This document shows positions 42,648 to 52,386 of a DNA stretch of 64,000 bases, in pieces. How positions within the stretch are numbered: position 1 is the stretch's first letter; every line of letters begins with the position of its first letter. The stretch is from Luteipulveratus mongoliensis (lineage in GTDB: Bacteria; Actinomycetota; Actinomycetes; Actinomycetales; Dermatophilaceae), in assembly GCF_001190945.1 (NCBI RefSeq), contig NZ_CP011112.1, forward strand, positions 3,906,001-3,970,000, written 5' to 3'. A program made the translations under genes and the position numbers. The notes below the pieces were generated by a model. That model was not told the origin of the DNA and did not search any database. It saw nothing but the letters and a program-made list of their open reading frames with translations.

Positions 42648-44534
42648 ATGCCACCCACCGACGCGAGGGATGTCGAACCAACCATCGACACCGACGATCT
42701 GGCCGAGTTCTTCGGTCAGCATCCGCCGTTCGATGCGTTGGAGCCGGCGGCGCGCACGGTGCTGGCCTCGGCCTCCACCGTGGAGCGGTACGCCGCCGGC
42801 CAGCTGATCCTGGATGCGTTCCAGAGCCCTTCGGTCGAGGTCTTCGTGGTCTACACGGGTCGCGTCGAGCTGTGGAACGACAGCGACCGGCGCAGTCGTG
42901 ACCCAGACGAGCTCCTCAGCCCCGGTGGGGTTTTCGGCTTCTCCGCCATGCTCAGCGAACGCTCCATCGGACCGCGCGCGGTGGCCGTCGACGATGCCCT
43001 GGTCGTACGTATCGCCGGCGAGGTGGCCGCGACCGCGTTCGCCTCGAAGAGTGGCGCTCAGTTCCTCGCGGAGAGCGTCGCAACCTCGCGTCGGCCGTCG
43101 GGACTGCCCAGCTTTTCCACCGTCGAGCAGCTGATCGAGTCCAAGCCCCTCGTCGTCCAGCCCGACGACCGGATCGCTGACGTCGCCCGACAGATGACCG
43201 AGCGCGGCTGCGGATGTGCGGTGGTGCCTCTCGGCGAGGACACCTACGGCCTCGTGACGGACGAGTCTTTGCGAGCACGCGTCATCAGCGACGGCGTCCC
43301 CACGACCGCGAGCGTGTCCGAGGCGCTCGCTACCTCGGTGCCGATCGCACTCGTCGGCGACTCCGCGGGCGAGGCCCTGCTCACCATGCTCGAGGACGAC
43401 GCGGACTACGTCGTGGTCCTCGACACGGCGCACCGGCTGTGCGGAGTCGTCTCGGCCCGCGACTTCACGCTCTCACCGACGACCGCGGATGTGCCTCTGC
43501 ACCAACAGATTCGGCGATCCGGCACCATCGATGAGCTCGTCGAGCGATCGTTGCGATCGCCCGACCTGCTGGTCGAGCTGCTGTCGCACGGGCTCGCGTC
43601 GGGCAAGGTGATCGCGGTCTACTCGGCGATCATCGACACCGTCGTACGCCGCGCCATCGAGCTGGTCTTCACCGGTCACGCCGACCTGCCGCTGGACGAG
43701 TTCACCTGGCTCTCCTTGGGCAGCAACGGCCGACGCGAGTCGGTGCTGAGCTCGGACGTGGACTCGGCCGTGGCCTTCGTCGGTGACGCTCCCCCAGACC
43801 TGTTCGATGCCTACCGTGCTGCGTTCGGCGAGGTGCACGGGGCGCTCGCGCGCGCCGGACTCAGCTCGGACAGCCATGGCGCGACCGCGCCGAGAGCCGT
43901 CTTCTCGCGCACCAATGCGCAGTGGCGCGACGCGGCCAAGCGCTGGCTGGCGTCTCCCGAGCAGAACCAGGGCGCCATCATGACGTCACTGCTCGTCGAC
44001 GGTCGTCCCGTCTACGGCGATCACGGACTCCCAGCAGTCACAGCGGTTTTCGCTGATGTGCGCAACCATCCGGGCACGTTGAGCCTGCTCCTCAAGGAGT
44101 CTCTGTCCCGACGCGCACGGGTCCGTACGACCCGCGACATGCTGATGCGCCGCTCCACTCCGTTCGACATCAAGGACCAGGCGCTGCTCCCCGTCGTCAA
44201 CATCGCCCGCTGGGCGGCCCTGAGCGTCGGGTCGCCGGTGCTGTCGACCGTCGAGCGCCTCCGAGCGGCATCCGGTTCGGAGATCCTGCCTGACAGCCAG
44301 GCACGCGCGGCGATCGAGGCGTTCGAGGTGCTGCAACGTCTTCGCCTGCGCTACCAGCTGATGCAGTACCAGAGCGGCGGGCGGGTGTCGGACAAGATGC
44401 CCGTCGGCTCGATGTCCGCGATCGACCGCAGCGTCATCGCCCAGGCCGTGCACGAGATCAACGCGCTGCAGCGCCGGATGGCCAACGTCTCGGCCTACTT
44501 GCCACCAGAGCAGTGGACGGGCCCGCAGGAGTGA
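42648..44534 (+). CDS. cNMP-binding/CBS/DUF294 nucleotidyltransferase-like protein
   Basis: The 628-residue soluble protein has a cyclic-nucleotide-binding-like domain (about 20-135), a CBS pair (about 160-285) and a DUF294 nucleotidyltransferase domain with LGSNGRRESVLSSDVDSAV (GlnD-like GSxxRxE...DxD), followed by the DUF294_C helical part. Such proteins occur beside solute transporters and may regulate uptake, perhaps by nucleotidylation. It is the third gene of the permease operon. Confidence 0.88.
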   Translation: MPPTDARDVEPTIDTDDLAEFFGQHPPFDALEPAARTVLASASTVERYAAGQLILDAFQSPSVEVFVVYTGRVELWNDSDRRSRDPDELLSPGGVFGFSAMLSERSIGPRAVAVDDALVVRIAGEVAATAFASKSGAQFLAESVATSRRPSGLPSFSTVEQLIESKPLVVQPDDRIADVARQMTERGCGCAVVPLGEDTYGLVTDESLRARVISDGVPTTASVSEALATSVPIALVGDSAGEALLTMLEDDADYVVVLDTAHRLCGVVSARDFTLSPTTADVPLHQQIRRSGTIDELVERSLRSPDLLVELLSHGLASGKVIAVYSAIIDTVVRRAIELVFTGHADLPLDEFTWLSLGSNGRRESVLSSDVDSAVAFVGDAPPDLFDAYRAAFGEVHGALARAGLSSDSHGATAPRAVFSRTNAQWRDAAKRWLASPEQNQGAIMTSLLVDGRPVYGDHGLPAVTAVFADVRNHPGTLSLLLKESLSRRARVRTTRDMLMRRSTPFDIKDQALLPVVNIARWAALSVGSPVLSTVERLRAASGSEILPDSQARAAIEAFEVLQRLRLRYQLMQYQSGGRVSDKMPVGSMSAIDRSVIAQAVHEINALQRRMANVSAYLPPEQWTGPQE

Positions 44535-45391
44535 CGGCCGCCGAACACCGCACCCGCGTGGCCGTCATCGGCGACGTCGGCGGACATCTGGATGAGCTGC
44601 GCGCGGAGCTCATCCGGCTCGGCGCGGACTCAGCGAGCGGTGCTCTCCCGGCCGACCTGATCGTCGTCCAGGTCGGAGATCTCGTACACCGTGGCCCGGA
44701 CTCGGCCGGCGTCGTACGCCTGGTCGACGGCTACCTGAACCGCCAGCCCGAGCAATGGGTCCAGCTCGCGGGCAACCACGAGGCGCAGTACCTGCGCGAG
44801 CCGGCCTTCGAATGGTCGGAGCCGTTGGACAAGGCCAGCGCACGACTGCTCCAGCAGTGGTGGACGAGCGGCCTCATGCGGGCTGCGGTCGCTCTCCCGA
44901 CCGTCGACGGTGACTACCTCGCCACTCACGCCGGGCTGACCGCGGGCTTCTGGCGGGACAGCCTCGGCCAGCCTTCGGACGCACGGCAGGCGGCCGACCT
45001 ACTGAACCGACTGGTCGACACCGACGACGACTCACTGTTCCGAGCCGGGGAGATGCTCGGCCGGCCGGCGTCGACCACGGCCGGTCCGCTCTGGGCGTGC
45101 GCGCAGACCGAGCTGCTCCCGAGCTGGATGGGAGAACGCCTGCCGTTCAACCAGATTCACGGACACACGTCGTTGTACGACTGGCACCACGAGCGCTTCC
45201 GCGTCGGCGCCGACCTGGCGCAACGAACCGTCCTCGAACCCGGCTCAGCCCACGAGACGACTTCTCTCGACGGTGGCCACATCGTCGGTATCGACCCAGG
45301 GCACGGCCGAGGTCCGCGGCAGCCCTGGCACGCCTGGGTGACCGAGCTCAGGCCAGGGTCGCGGTCACTTCCGCAATCATCTGGTCGGTAG
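44531..45391 (+). CDS. Metallophosphoesterase, PP2A/ApaH-like
   Basis: The 286-residue protein has the phosphoesterase motifs AVIGDVGGHLDELR (Gly replaces the usual HG pair), VQVGDLVHRGPDS, QLAGNHEAQYL and IHGHTSL. Members hydrolyse protein phosphates or dinucleoside polyphosphates. GTG 44531 overlaps the DUF294 stop as GTGA, suggesting coupling; GTG 44513 is an alternative. Its 3' end overlaps the convergent hydrolase gene by 44 bp. Confidence 0.86.
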   Translation: MTAAEHRTRVAVIGDVGGHLDELRAELIRLGADSASGALPADLIVVQVGDLVHRGPDSAGVVRLVDGYLNRQPEQWVQLAGNHEAQYLREPAFEWSEPLDKASARLLQQWWTSGLMRAAVALPTVDGDYLATHAGLTAGFWRDSLGQPSDARQAADLLNRLVDTDDDSLFRAGEMLGRPASTTAGPLWACAQTELLPSWMGERLPFNQIHGHTSLYDWHHERFRVGADLAQRTVLEPGSAHETTSLDGGHIVGIDPGHGRGPRQPWHAWVTELRPGSRSLPQSSGR

Positions 45392-46220
45392 CGCCCAGCC
45401 CGATCGACAGGTGGCCTTCACCCTCGATGAGGTGCGCCTTGATGCCAGGCACGTGCTGCCCGAGCCACTCGCCGTGGGCGTACGGCACCATCAGGTCGAG
45501 GCTGCCCTGCCACACGAAGGTCGGGATGCTGATCTCGTCGAGCTCGAAGCCCCAGTCCTGCACGAACGCGAGGTCGTCCTCGATCCAGCCCTCGGGCCCG
45601 ATACGCAGCGCCTCCTGGAAGTTGGCGACCATGTCCGCCCCGGCCTCGTCAGTCAGGACAGCGCGGTCGACGTCCGGGAGCACCGAGCCGAGCGCCTCGA
45701 CCACGCCCTCGGGCGTCGTACCCCGCAGCTGAGGCAGCAGGACCTCGATGAACGCGCGTACGGCGTCCTCACCCTCGCGGGCCGCGCCGAACTCCTCGAT
45801 GTTGTCCTCCCCCATTCCCGCGGTGAAGTCCAGCCCTGTTGCGTCGTGCGGAGCCACGCCCGCGATGACGAGCGCACCCGTGACTCGATCCGCCAGGCGG
45901 GCGGCAACGGCCAGGCTGTGCGGTCCGCCACCCGACCAGCCGGCCGTGACGCATCGGTCGACGCCGACGTGATCGAGCAGAGCCGCCATGTCCTCCGCGA
46001 CATCGACCACGCGTCGTCCGGGCCGGGGACTCGAGCCGCCGTAACCGGCGCGGGAGTACGTCAGCAGCCGGTGCCCCTGGGCGTGCGCGACCCGCTCGAT
46101 CCGACGGGATGCCAGCAGCGAGCCGGGCGTCCCATGGTGGAAGAGGATCACGGATCCCCCGTCGGGACCACTGATCTGGAAGTCGAGAGAGCGGCCGTCG
46201 GGCAGGGCGAGAGTGTCCAT
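45348..46220 (-). CDS. Alpha/beta hydrolase
   Basis: The 290-residue protein has a standard alpha/beta-hydrolase fold: oxyanion motif LFHHGTPGS, nucleophile elbow AGWSGGGPHS, acid region WQGSLDLMVPY and catalytic His in GEGHLSIG. The substrate is unknown. ATG 46220 is favoured over GTG 46235. It overlaps the 3' end of the phosphoesterase gene on the other strand. Confidence 0.88.
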   Translation of the reverse strand: MDTLALPDGRSLDFQISGPDGGSVILFHHGTPGSLLASRRIERVAHAQGHRLLTYSRAGYGGSSPRPGRRVVDVAEDMAALLDHVGVDRCVTAGWSGGGPHSLAVAARLADRVTGALVIAGVAPHDATGLDFTAGMGEDNIEEFGAAREGEDAVRAFIEVLLPQLRGTTPEGVVEALGSVLPDVDRAVLTDEAGADMVANFQEALRIGPEGWIEDDLAFVQDWGFELDEISIPTFVWQGSLDLMVPYAHGEWLGQHVPGIKAHLIEGEGHLSIGLGATDQMIAEVTATLA

Positions 46221-46241
46221 GCTCGATGCTTGCACGTGACG

Positions 46242-47795
46242 TCAGTCGATGGTCACACGGATCATGTGCCAGCCGGTGCTGCCGTCGGGATCCGGGTTGG
46301 CGATCTCGCCGGTCTGCCACGCACCGGTGGCGTCGCGCGCTCGCACTGAGAGCGCGTACTTCCCAGGCTTCGGGTGCCACTCATAGACCCACTGGCGCCA
46401 CGCGTCGATGTTCGCCTCTGTGCCCAGGCGCGCATCAACCCAGTCGCCCTCGTTGACCCGCACCTGCACCCCGGTGATCCCTCGGTGCTGTGCCCAGGCG
46501 ACGCCGGCCACTGCGACCACACCTCCGGCACCTCGTGGTATGCGGTCCTCATCTCCCGGGACATCGATCCGGGACGAGGTCTTGACCGGGCCTTTCGCGG
46601 ACCAGCCGCGTGGAGTCCAGTAGCCCATGTCGTCGGCGTAGGTGGTGACCTTGAGGTCGGTGACCCACTTGGTCGCCGACACATAGCCGTACAGACCTGG
46701 CACCACCAGCCGCACCGGGAAGCCGTGCGTCGCGGTGAGGGGCTCTCGGTTCATGCCGATCGCGAGCAGCGCGTTGCGGTCGTCGGTCAGTGCGCTGAGC
46801 GGAGTGCCTGCGGTGAAGCCGTCCGTGCTGCGGGACAGCACCATGTCGGCACCCGGCTTGGGGCGGGCCTCGGCCAGCAGCTCGCGCACCGGCCAGCCCG
46901 TCCAGATGGCGTTGCCGTTGAGGTTGCCGCCGACCTCGTTGGAGACGCACATCAGCGTCACCATCGCCTCGCGCATCGGCTTGGACTGCAAGGTCTCCCA
47001 GTCGATCTCGATCTCGTGCTCGACCATGCCGTGCACCTTGAGCCGCCAGCTCGACGGGTCGACCTGCGGCACGACGAGCGCCGTGTCGATGCGGTAGAAG
47101 TCCTTCTGCGGGACGACGAACGGCGTCACGCCGGGGACGCCCAACGACGCGCCCGCCGGCGCGGTCACCGGTGCGGCCACCCGAGGTACGACGAAGGCGC
47201 GTCGTGCCTCCGCCACTCGTCTCGACGCGTTCCCGAGTGCTCGACCTCCGGCAGCGACGAGCCCGGCACCGACCAGCGTCACGCCGCCGTAGGCCAGGAC
47301 CGCCCGACGACTCGGCCGACCGAGCGTGGAGTCGTCCCCGTCCACGACCCGTCGACGCCAGCGGGACATCGCCCACAACCCTGCGAACCCGCCGAGCAGC
47401 GTTGGCACCACATCGATCCCGCCGCTGTTAGGACGACTCAGCACTGCTGCGGCGGCCACCGCGACCAGGACCACCAGTGCGACGAGCGCGAGCCGGAAGC
47501 GGTACGCGAGGAGCACCCCGATCGCACAGCAGAGGCCCAGCAGGACCAGGGCCATCCCGACGAAGAGCGCCTTCTTGTCATTGGTCCCGAACGTGTCGAC
47601 CGCGAAGTTCTTCAGCCACAACGGTGTTCGGTCGACGAATGCCCCACCGACGGCCAGGACGGGCGACGGCTCGCCTTTGCTCTCACCCATCTTGATGAGG
47701 AGTCCGGCGAACAGCTCAGCGATGGAGAGGACCACCGCTCCGATCACGACCCCGCCGAGGGCCGCTCTCCCCGATCGTCGGAGGAAGAGGTTCAT
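46242..47795 (-). CDS. Membrane-anchored molybdopterin oxidoreductase (sulfite-oxidase fold)
   Basis: The 517-residue protein has about four N-terminal membrane helices (10-145), then an internal Tat-like motif (PSRRAVLAYGG, 161-171) and hydrophobic helix, and an outer sulfite-oxidase-like domain. The Moco-ligating Cys283 is in VTLMCVSNEVGG, and GLYGYVSATKWV matches the family; a C-terminal dimerisation-like Ig domain follows. The substrate is unknown (sulfite or sulfoxide-type). It overlaps rdgB by 4 bp. Confidence 0.9.
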   Translation of the reverse strand: MNLFLRRSGRAALGGVVIGAVVLSIAELFAGLLIKMGESKGEPSPVLAVGGAFVDRTPLWLKNFAVDTFGTNDKKALFVGMALVLLGLCCAIGVLLAYRFRLALVALVVLVAVAAAAVLSRPNSGGIDVVPTLLGGFAGLWAMSRWRRRVVDGDDSTLGRPSRRAVLAYGGVTLVGAGLVAAGGRALGNASRRVAEARRAFVVPRVAAPVTAPAGASLGVPGVTPFVVPQKDFYRIDTALVVPQVDPSSWRLKVHGMVEHEIEIDWETLQSKPMREAMVTLMCVSNEVGGNLNGNAIWTGWPVRELLAEARPKPGADMVLSRSTDGFTAGTPLSALTDDRNALLAIGMNREPLTATHGFPVRLVVPGLYGYVSATKWVTDLKVTTYADDMGYWTPRGWSAKGPVKTSSRIDVPGDEDRIPRGAGGVVAVAGVAWAQHRGITGVQVRVNEGDWVDARLGTEANIDAWRQWVYEWHPKPGKYALSVRARDATGAWQTGEIANPDPDGSTGWHMIRVTID

Positions 47796-48400
47796 CTGAG
47801 CAGCTCGGTCAGATCCGGTATCAGCGCCCGCAACGCGTTGCCGCGGTGGGAGATGGCGTTCTTCTCGTCGTCGGTGAGCTCAGCCAGAGTGCGACCGTCA
47901 GGCAGCTCGAAGATCGGGTCATAGCCAAAACCGTTGGTGCCACGCTGATCTCGCGTGAGCCGACCGTCGACACGACCGACCCGTACGCGTTCGGTGCCGT
48001 CGGGCATCGTCAGCACGACAGTGCTGCTGAAGTAGGCGGTCAACCGCTCCACGTCGACGTCGGCGAGCTGAGCCTGGAGCAGGTCGATGTTGGCCTGGTC
48101 ATCACCGGTGCTGCCCGACCACATTGCGCTCCACACGCCTGGTGCTGCTCCGAGCACGTCGACCGTGAGTCCCGAGTCATCAGCAATTGCAGGCAAACTC
48201 GTCGCATTGACCACTGCCTGCGACTTGAGGCGCGAGTTCTCCTCGAACGTCACTCCGGTCTCGGGCACCTCGGGCACACCGTCGATGTCACCGGCGCCGA
48301 CCACCTCGACGTCACTCAGCTCCGACACCCCCGCGAGCAGCTGGCGAAGCTCACGGAGCTTGCCCGCGTTGCGGGTTGCGAGGACGAGGCGACGGCCCAT
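47792..48400 (-). CDS. rdgB: XTP/dITP diphosphatase
   Basis: The 202-residue HAM1/RdgB pyrophosphatase removes dITP and XTP from the nucleotide pool. Motifs: LVLATRNAGKLRELRQLL, DDSGLTVDVLGAAPGVWSA and FGYDPIFELPDGRTLAEL plus SHRGNAL. Its ATG overlaps the rph stop by one base (TGATG). Confidence 0.96.
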   Translation of the reverse strand: MGRRLVLATRNAGKLRELRQLLAGVSELSDVEVVGAGDIDGVPEVPETGVTFEENSRLKSQAVVNATSLPAIADDSGLTVDVLGAAPGVWSAMWSGSTGDDQANIDLLQAQLADVDVERLTAYFSSTVVLTMPDGTERVRVGRVDGRLTRDQRGTNGFGYDPIFELPDGRTLAELTDDEKNAISHRGNALRALIPDLTELLR

Positions 48401-49164
48401 CAGACAGCACGCTCCCGAGGGACGGCGGCCAGCGCGTCGTTCTGGAGCTTGGTGAGGTCGACGATGCCCTTGGCCGCGACATCGAGCAGGGCGTCCAGCT
48501 CGGCTCGCGTGAACGGCGAACCCTCCGCGGTGCCCTGAACCTCGATGAACTGACCATCGCCGGTCATCACGACGTTCATGTCGGTCCCGGCCGTGGAGTC
48601 CTCCGGATAGTCCAGGTCCAGGACCGGGCGACCGTCGATGATGCCGACGCTGACGGCGGCGACCGACCCGGTCAACGGCTCGGCCTTCGCCGGGATCAGC
48701 TTGCGTGCCTTGGCGTCCGCGATCGCATCGACGAGTGCGACGTACGCGCCAGTGATGGAAGCCGTACGCGTGCCGCCGTCGGCCTGCAGCACGTCGCAGT
48801 CGAGCACGATCGTGTTCTCGCCGAGGGCTTTGGTATCGATGACCGCGCGCAGGCTGCGGCCGATCAGGCGGGAGATCTCGTGGGTCCGGCCACCGACCTT
48901 GCCCTTGCGCGCTTCACGGTCGGAACGGGTGTTGGTCGAGCGCGGCAGCATCTCGTACTCCGACGTGACCCAGCCGGTGCCCTTGCCCTTGAGCCAGCGC
49001 GGCACGCCCTCGGTGAACGACGCCGCGCACAGCACGCGCGTCCGGCCGAACTCCACGAGCACACTGCCCTCGGCATGGTCGAGCCAGTTGCGGGTGATGC
49101 GGATGTCGCGGAGCTGGTCAGGTGCTCGCCCGTCGTGGCGAGGTGCAGAGGCATCAATCGTCAT
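48400..49164 (-). CDS. rph: Ribonuclease PH
   Basis: The 254-residue phosphorolytic exonuclease trims tRNA 3' ends. Motifs: [65 protein letters not shown] and [20 protein letters not shown] (each typical of RNase PH). It heads the rph-rdgB-oxidoreductase string. Start ATG 49164. Confidence 0.97.
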   Translation of the reverse strand: MTIDASAPRHDGRAPDQLRDIRITRNWLDHAEGSVLVEFGRTRVLCAASFTEGVPRWLKGKGTGWVTSEYEMLPRSTNTRSDREARKGKVGGRTHEISRLIGRSLRAVIDTKALGENTIVLDCDVLQADGGTRTASITGAYVALVDAIADAKARKLIPAKAEPLTGSVAAVSVGIIDGRPVLDLDYPEDSTAGTDMNVVMTGDGQFIEVQGTAEGSPFTRAELDALLDVAAKGIVDLTKLQNDALAAVPRERAV

Positions 49165-49269
49165 GAGCCCAGCGTACGGAGCGTGGCGGCGCCTGCTCCT
49201 TACAGGCTGCGGAACGAACCCACGCTGCGGCCCTTGTCCCCGCGCGGTCGGTCCCGACATCCTGGTGCG

Positions 49270-50796
49270 GTGCGCATCGGTCGCTGGGTCCTCAGCCTGC
49301 TGGTCCTGCTCACCAGTGGGCTCCTCTTCGCGCCCGCCGTCCCGCGCGCACAGGCCGACCCGACCAACCAGGTCGTCTACGACGCCGTGACCGGCCCGGG
49401 GCCGTTGCGTGCCGTCGGGCAGAGCACCCGGGTCGCGACCACCAGCTCGGACGTGGTCCTCGGCGCCAAGCTGTCCAGCCCGACACCGATCGTCGCGGAC
49501 CAAGCGGTGTTCGCCGTACGACGTGCCGGCGACACAGCCGGCTACGACACGGGCTACACCACCAGCTACACGATCGACAGCACCGAGCGAACCTTCACCG
49601 CATCGCGCCGATTTCCTGTCGGCAGCTACACGTTCTGGTTCGCATACCACGTGGACGGGCAGTGGCTCGAGACGGCACGACGCGCCTTCGTGGTCACGGA
49701 CGGTGGCACGTCGGCAGTCCCTCTCGACCCGATCGACGCAGCCGAGCAGTCACCGGTCCTGACGGGGATCGGCGCTGACGTGCGGACGGCGTACGCCGGT
49801 GTGCCGGTACGGTTCGCCGCGACGTTGTCGAGCCCGAGCCCTCTGGCTGTCGACCAGGCGGTCGTCGCGATCCGGGACGCCACAGGCGCCAACCACGACC
49901 TGCTGCCCTCCGGTGCCCCGATCACGGTCATCGGCCCGAACACGTCTGTGGCAGCAACAGATTCGTTCTTCCCCGGGACCTACACCTATTGGTTCGCCTA
50001 TCACGACGCGTCCGGCTGGCACGACCTCGCAACGCCACGAACCTTCGTCGTCATCGACCCTCCGGCGGTGCCAGCACCTCCGAATGCATCGTGGAGCAAA
50101 GTCGCCGGCGCGTCCGACGAGTTCGCCACGTACGACCCGGCCAAGTGGCGGAAGAGCACGGGCTACCCGGCGTCGACGAACGACACGACAGGGACGTCGC
50201 TGGCCTTCAAGGACACCAACGTGACGGTGTCGGGCGGTGTAGCCCAGCTGGCGGCGAAGAAGGAGAGCTACGACGGATCGCCTTACACCGCAGGGGTTCT
50301 CGAGTCGAACTTCGACGTGCCCGGCCAGGGCAGCTACGTCGAGGTTCGCGCCAAGGTCCTCGACAAACGTGCCAACGTGCTCAGCGCCATCTGGCTGCAG
50401 AGCTTTCCGACGAGCGCTGCCTCAAACCCCAACCCCGAGATCGACATCCAGGAGACCTTCGACTACTCCAAGCTGGTGTCGACCGAGCACACGTGGTCCT
50501 ACAGCCCGGAAGGCGAGGACCATCAGGTGCTGGACGACAACCGATCGCCGACCGGCGTGGCAGACACCAGCGCCGGCTACCACGTCTACGGCCTCGAACG
50601 GCGCGACGGCTGGCTGCGGTTCTACTTCGACGGTCGCCTGATGTGGCAGAGCCGACCGGCCGTCACCCAGATGGCTTCGATGCCGCGGCACCTGATCCTC
50701 AGCCTCGAGGCGCACCTCGGGCAGCCCGTCGACAGCTACCTCCCATCGACGTTCTCGATCGACTGGGTCCGGACGTACACCTACAACGGCTCATGA
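49270..50796 (+). CDS. Secreted GH16 family hydrolase with two Ig-like modules
   Basis: The 508-residue protein has a signal peptide (to about residue 30), two similar ~100-residue beta modules (each with LSSPxP..DQAV and FP.GTYT.WFAYH), and a C-terminal GH16 domain (about 250-508) with the catalytic EIDIQE. GH16 enzymes cleave beta-glucans, agar or related galactans; the target cannot be fixed. Start GTG 49270. Confidence 0.87.
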   Translation: MRIGRWVLSLLVLLTSGLLFAPAVPRAQADPTNQVVYDAVTGPGPLRAVGQSTRVATTSSDVVLGAKLSSPTPIVADQAVFAVRRAGDTAGYDTGYTTSYTIDSTERTFTASRRFPVGSYTFWFAYHVDGQWLETARRAFVVTDGGTSAVPLDPIDAAEQSPVLTGIGADVRTAYAGVPVRFAATLSSPSPLAVDQAVVAIRDATGANHDLLPSGAPITVIGPNTSVAATDSFFPGTYTYWFAYHDASGWHDLATPRTFVVIDPPAVPAPPNASWSKVAGASDEFATYDPAKWRKSTGYPASTNDTTGTSLAFKDTNVTVSGGVAQLAAKKESYDGSPYTAGVLESNFDVPGQGSYVEVRAKVLDKRANVLSAIWLQSFPTSAASNPNPEIDIQETFDYSKLVSTEHTWSYSPEGEDHQVLDDNRSPTGVADTSAGYHVYGLERRDGWLRFYFDGRLMWQSRPAVTQMASMPRHLILSLEAHLGQPVDSYLPSTFSIDWVRTYTYNGS

Positions 50797-50802
50797 GGAC
50801 CG

Positions 50803-51564
50803 TCAGCTGAGAGTCCGCCAGTGGGTCACAACGCGGCCGTCGTCGCCGATCAGGTGGACGGCGAACGATGGCGGCAGCTCAGAGGTGATGAGCGGCAGCG
50901 GCTCGGCGTCGAGGGTCACCGTGGAGACGATGCCACCGCCGATCAGGAGCGGTCGCCCGGCAAAGGTCGTCGCACAGGCGGTGTGCGCGTGCCCGACGAA
51001 CGTCGCCACCACGTTGTCGTGGCGCTCCAGCACCGCCGCGAGCTCCTCAGCGTTGCGCAGGCGAATCGGGTCCATCAGCTCGATGTGGATGTCGACCGGC
51101 GGATGGTGGAGGCAGACGAATGTCGGGTCGCCCGAGGCCAGTTCGGCGTCAAGCAGGTCGAGGCTGTCCTGCGCCAGGACACCGTGGTCGACCCGCTCTC
51201 CCGCCTGCCCGCTGACGAGCGAGTCCAGCATGACGAACTTCGCCGCACCGACCCGATGCACCTCGTCAACGGCGCTCACGGTGGCCGCGTCCGGTCGTCC
51301 ACGCAGCACGCGGGCGTACGGCTCGCGTACGTCGTGGTTGCCCGGGCACATCAGCATCGGCGCCGGGCCTCCCCACCCGGCGAGCACCTCGCGCGCTTCG
51401 GCGTACTCCTCCTCGCTGCCGTGGTCGACGATGTCGCCGGTGACGAGCACGACGTCGACCGGAGGACTCATCGCGGCGACGTGTGCCAATGCCGTACGCA
51501 CTCGCTCCGTCGCCGTCGGGTGTCCGCCGAAGTGAGTGTCACTCAGGTGCGCGATCGTCAGCAT
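50803..51564 (-). CDS. CpdA-like metallophosphoesterase
   Basis: The 253-residue class III phosphodiesterase has HLSDTHFGG, LVTGDIVDHG, MCPGNHDVRE, VCLHHPP and FVGHAHT, the five metal-site motifs of the CpdA/Icc group, which hydrolyse cAMP or other phosphodiesters. It is convergent with the GH16 gene. Confidence 0.9.
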   Translation of the reverse strand: MLTIAHLSDTHFGGHPTATERVRTALAHVAAMSPPVDVVLVTGDIVDHGSEEEYAEAREVLAGWGGPAPMLMCPGNHDVREPYARVLRGRPDAATVSAVDEVHRVGAAKFVMLDSLVSGQAGERVDHGVLAQDSLDLLDAELASGDPTFVCLHHPPVDIHIELMDPIRLRNAEELAAVLERHDNVVATFVGHAHTACATTFAGRPLLIGGGIVSTVTLDAEPLPLITSELPPSFAVHLIGDDGRVVTHWRTLS

Positions 51565-51624
51565 GGTCCCTGTCTACCGTCCACCGCGCCGATACCGTGC
51601 TGGGTGACGGTCAGGAGGCCCAGG

Positions 51625-51705
51625 ATGCGCGTGCTCTTCATCGGACTGCTCACCTTCATCGCGGTGGCGCTGGCGTTGATGGTCATCGCAGGAGTCGTGT
51701 CATGA
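51625..51705 (+). CDS. 26-residue single-helix membrane peptide
   Basis: ATG 51625 has a strong ribosome site AGGAGG six bases upstream. The product MRVLFIGLLTFIAVALALM plus VIAGVVS is one hydrophobic helix. Its stop overlaps the DUF6766 start by 4 bp (ATGA), so it is very likely translated. The function is unknown; it might partner the membrane protein encoded next. Confidence 0.7.
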   Translation: MRVLFIGLLTFIAVALALMVIAGVVS

Positions 51706-52382
51706 GAGACGTACGTCGGTTCATCCGGAGCTCCAGCCTGAGCCTGGCCTTCCTCGCTCTCTTCGCCCTCGCGCTGGTCGGGCAGGCACTCGTCGGGCAT
51801 GCGGCGTACAACCAGGACCAGGTCATGCAAGGCAGTGCGAAGGTCACCTTCGGCCACTACGTCACCAGCGCCGACTTCGCCGTCGACGTCGCGGAGAACT
51901 GGCAGAGCGAGTACCTCCAGTTCTTCCTCCTGATCGTGCTGACCGTGTGGCTGGTGCAGCGCGGCTCGCCCGAGTCCAAGTCGCCGGGCAGCGAGGGGCG
52001 CGAGACGGACGAGCAGCAGCTGGTCGGTGACCATGCCCGGTCCGACTCGCCGCCTTGGGCCCGCGCCAGCGGGCTGCGGGGCGCGCTGTACGCGCGGTCG
52101 CTCGGCTGGACGATGGGCCTGCTCTTCCTCGGCTCCTGGTTCGCGCAGTCCGTGGCCGGACGGACGGCGTACAACGAGGAGCGCACCTCCGCCGGTATGT
52201 CGTCCTGGTCGTGGTGGGACTACGTGCGCTCTCCCGACTTCTGGGATCGCAGCCTGCAGAACTGGCAGTCGGAGTTCCTCGCGGTCGCATCCATGGCGGT
52301 GTTCGCGATCTATCTGCGCGAACGAGGTTCACCGGAGAGCAAGAAGGTCGGCGCCCCGCACCACGCGACCGGGAGCGAGTAG
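51702..52382 (+). CDS. DUF6766-type membrane protein with internal duplication
   Basis: The 226-residue protein has four membrane helices arranged as two similar halves. Each half has a helix, an extracytoplasmic part with AAYNQDQ or TAYNEER, then NWQSEYLQFF or NWQSEFLAVA and a helix ending QRGSPESK or ERGSPESK. The function is unknown. It is translated after a 26-residue membrane peptide. Confidence 0.82.
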   Translation: MRDVRRFIRSSSLSLAFLALFALALVGQALVGHAAYNQDQVMQGSAKVTFGHYVTSADFAVDVAENWQSEYLQFFLLIVLTVWLVQRGSPESKSPGSEGRETDEQQLVGDHARSDSPPWARASGLRGALYARSLGWTMGLLFLGSWFAQSVAGRTAYNEERTSAGMSSWSWWDYVRSPDFWDRSLQNWQSEFLAVASMAVFAIYLRERGSPESKKVGAPHHATGSE

Positions 52383-52386
52383 TCGG

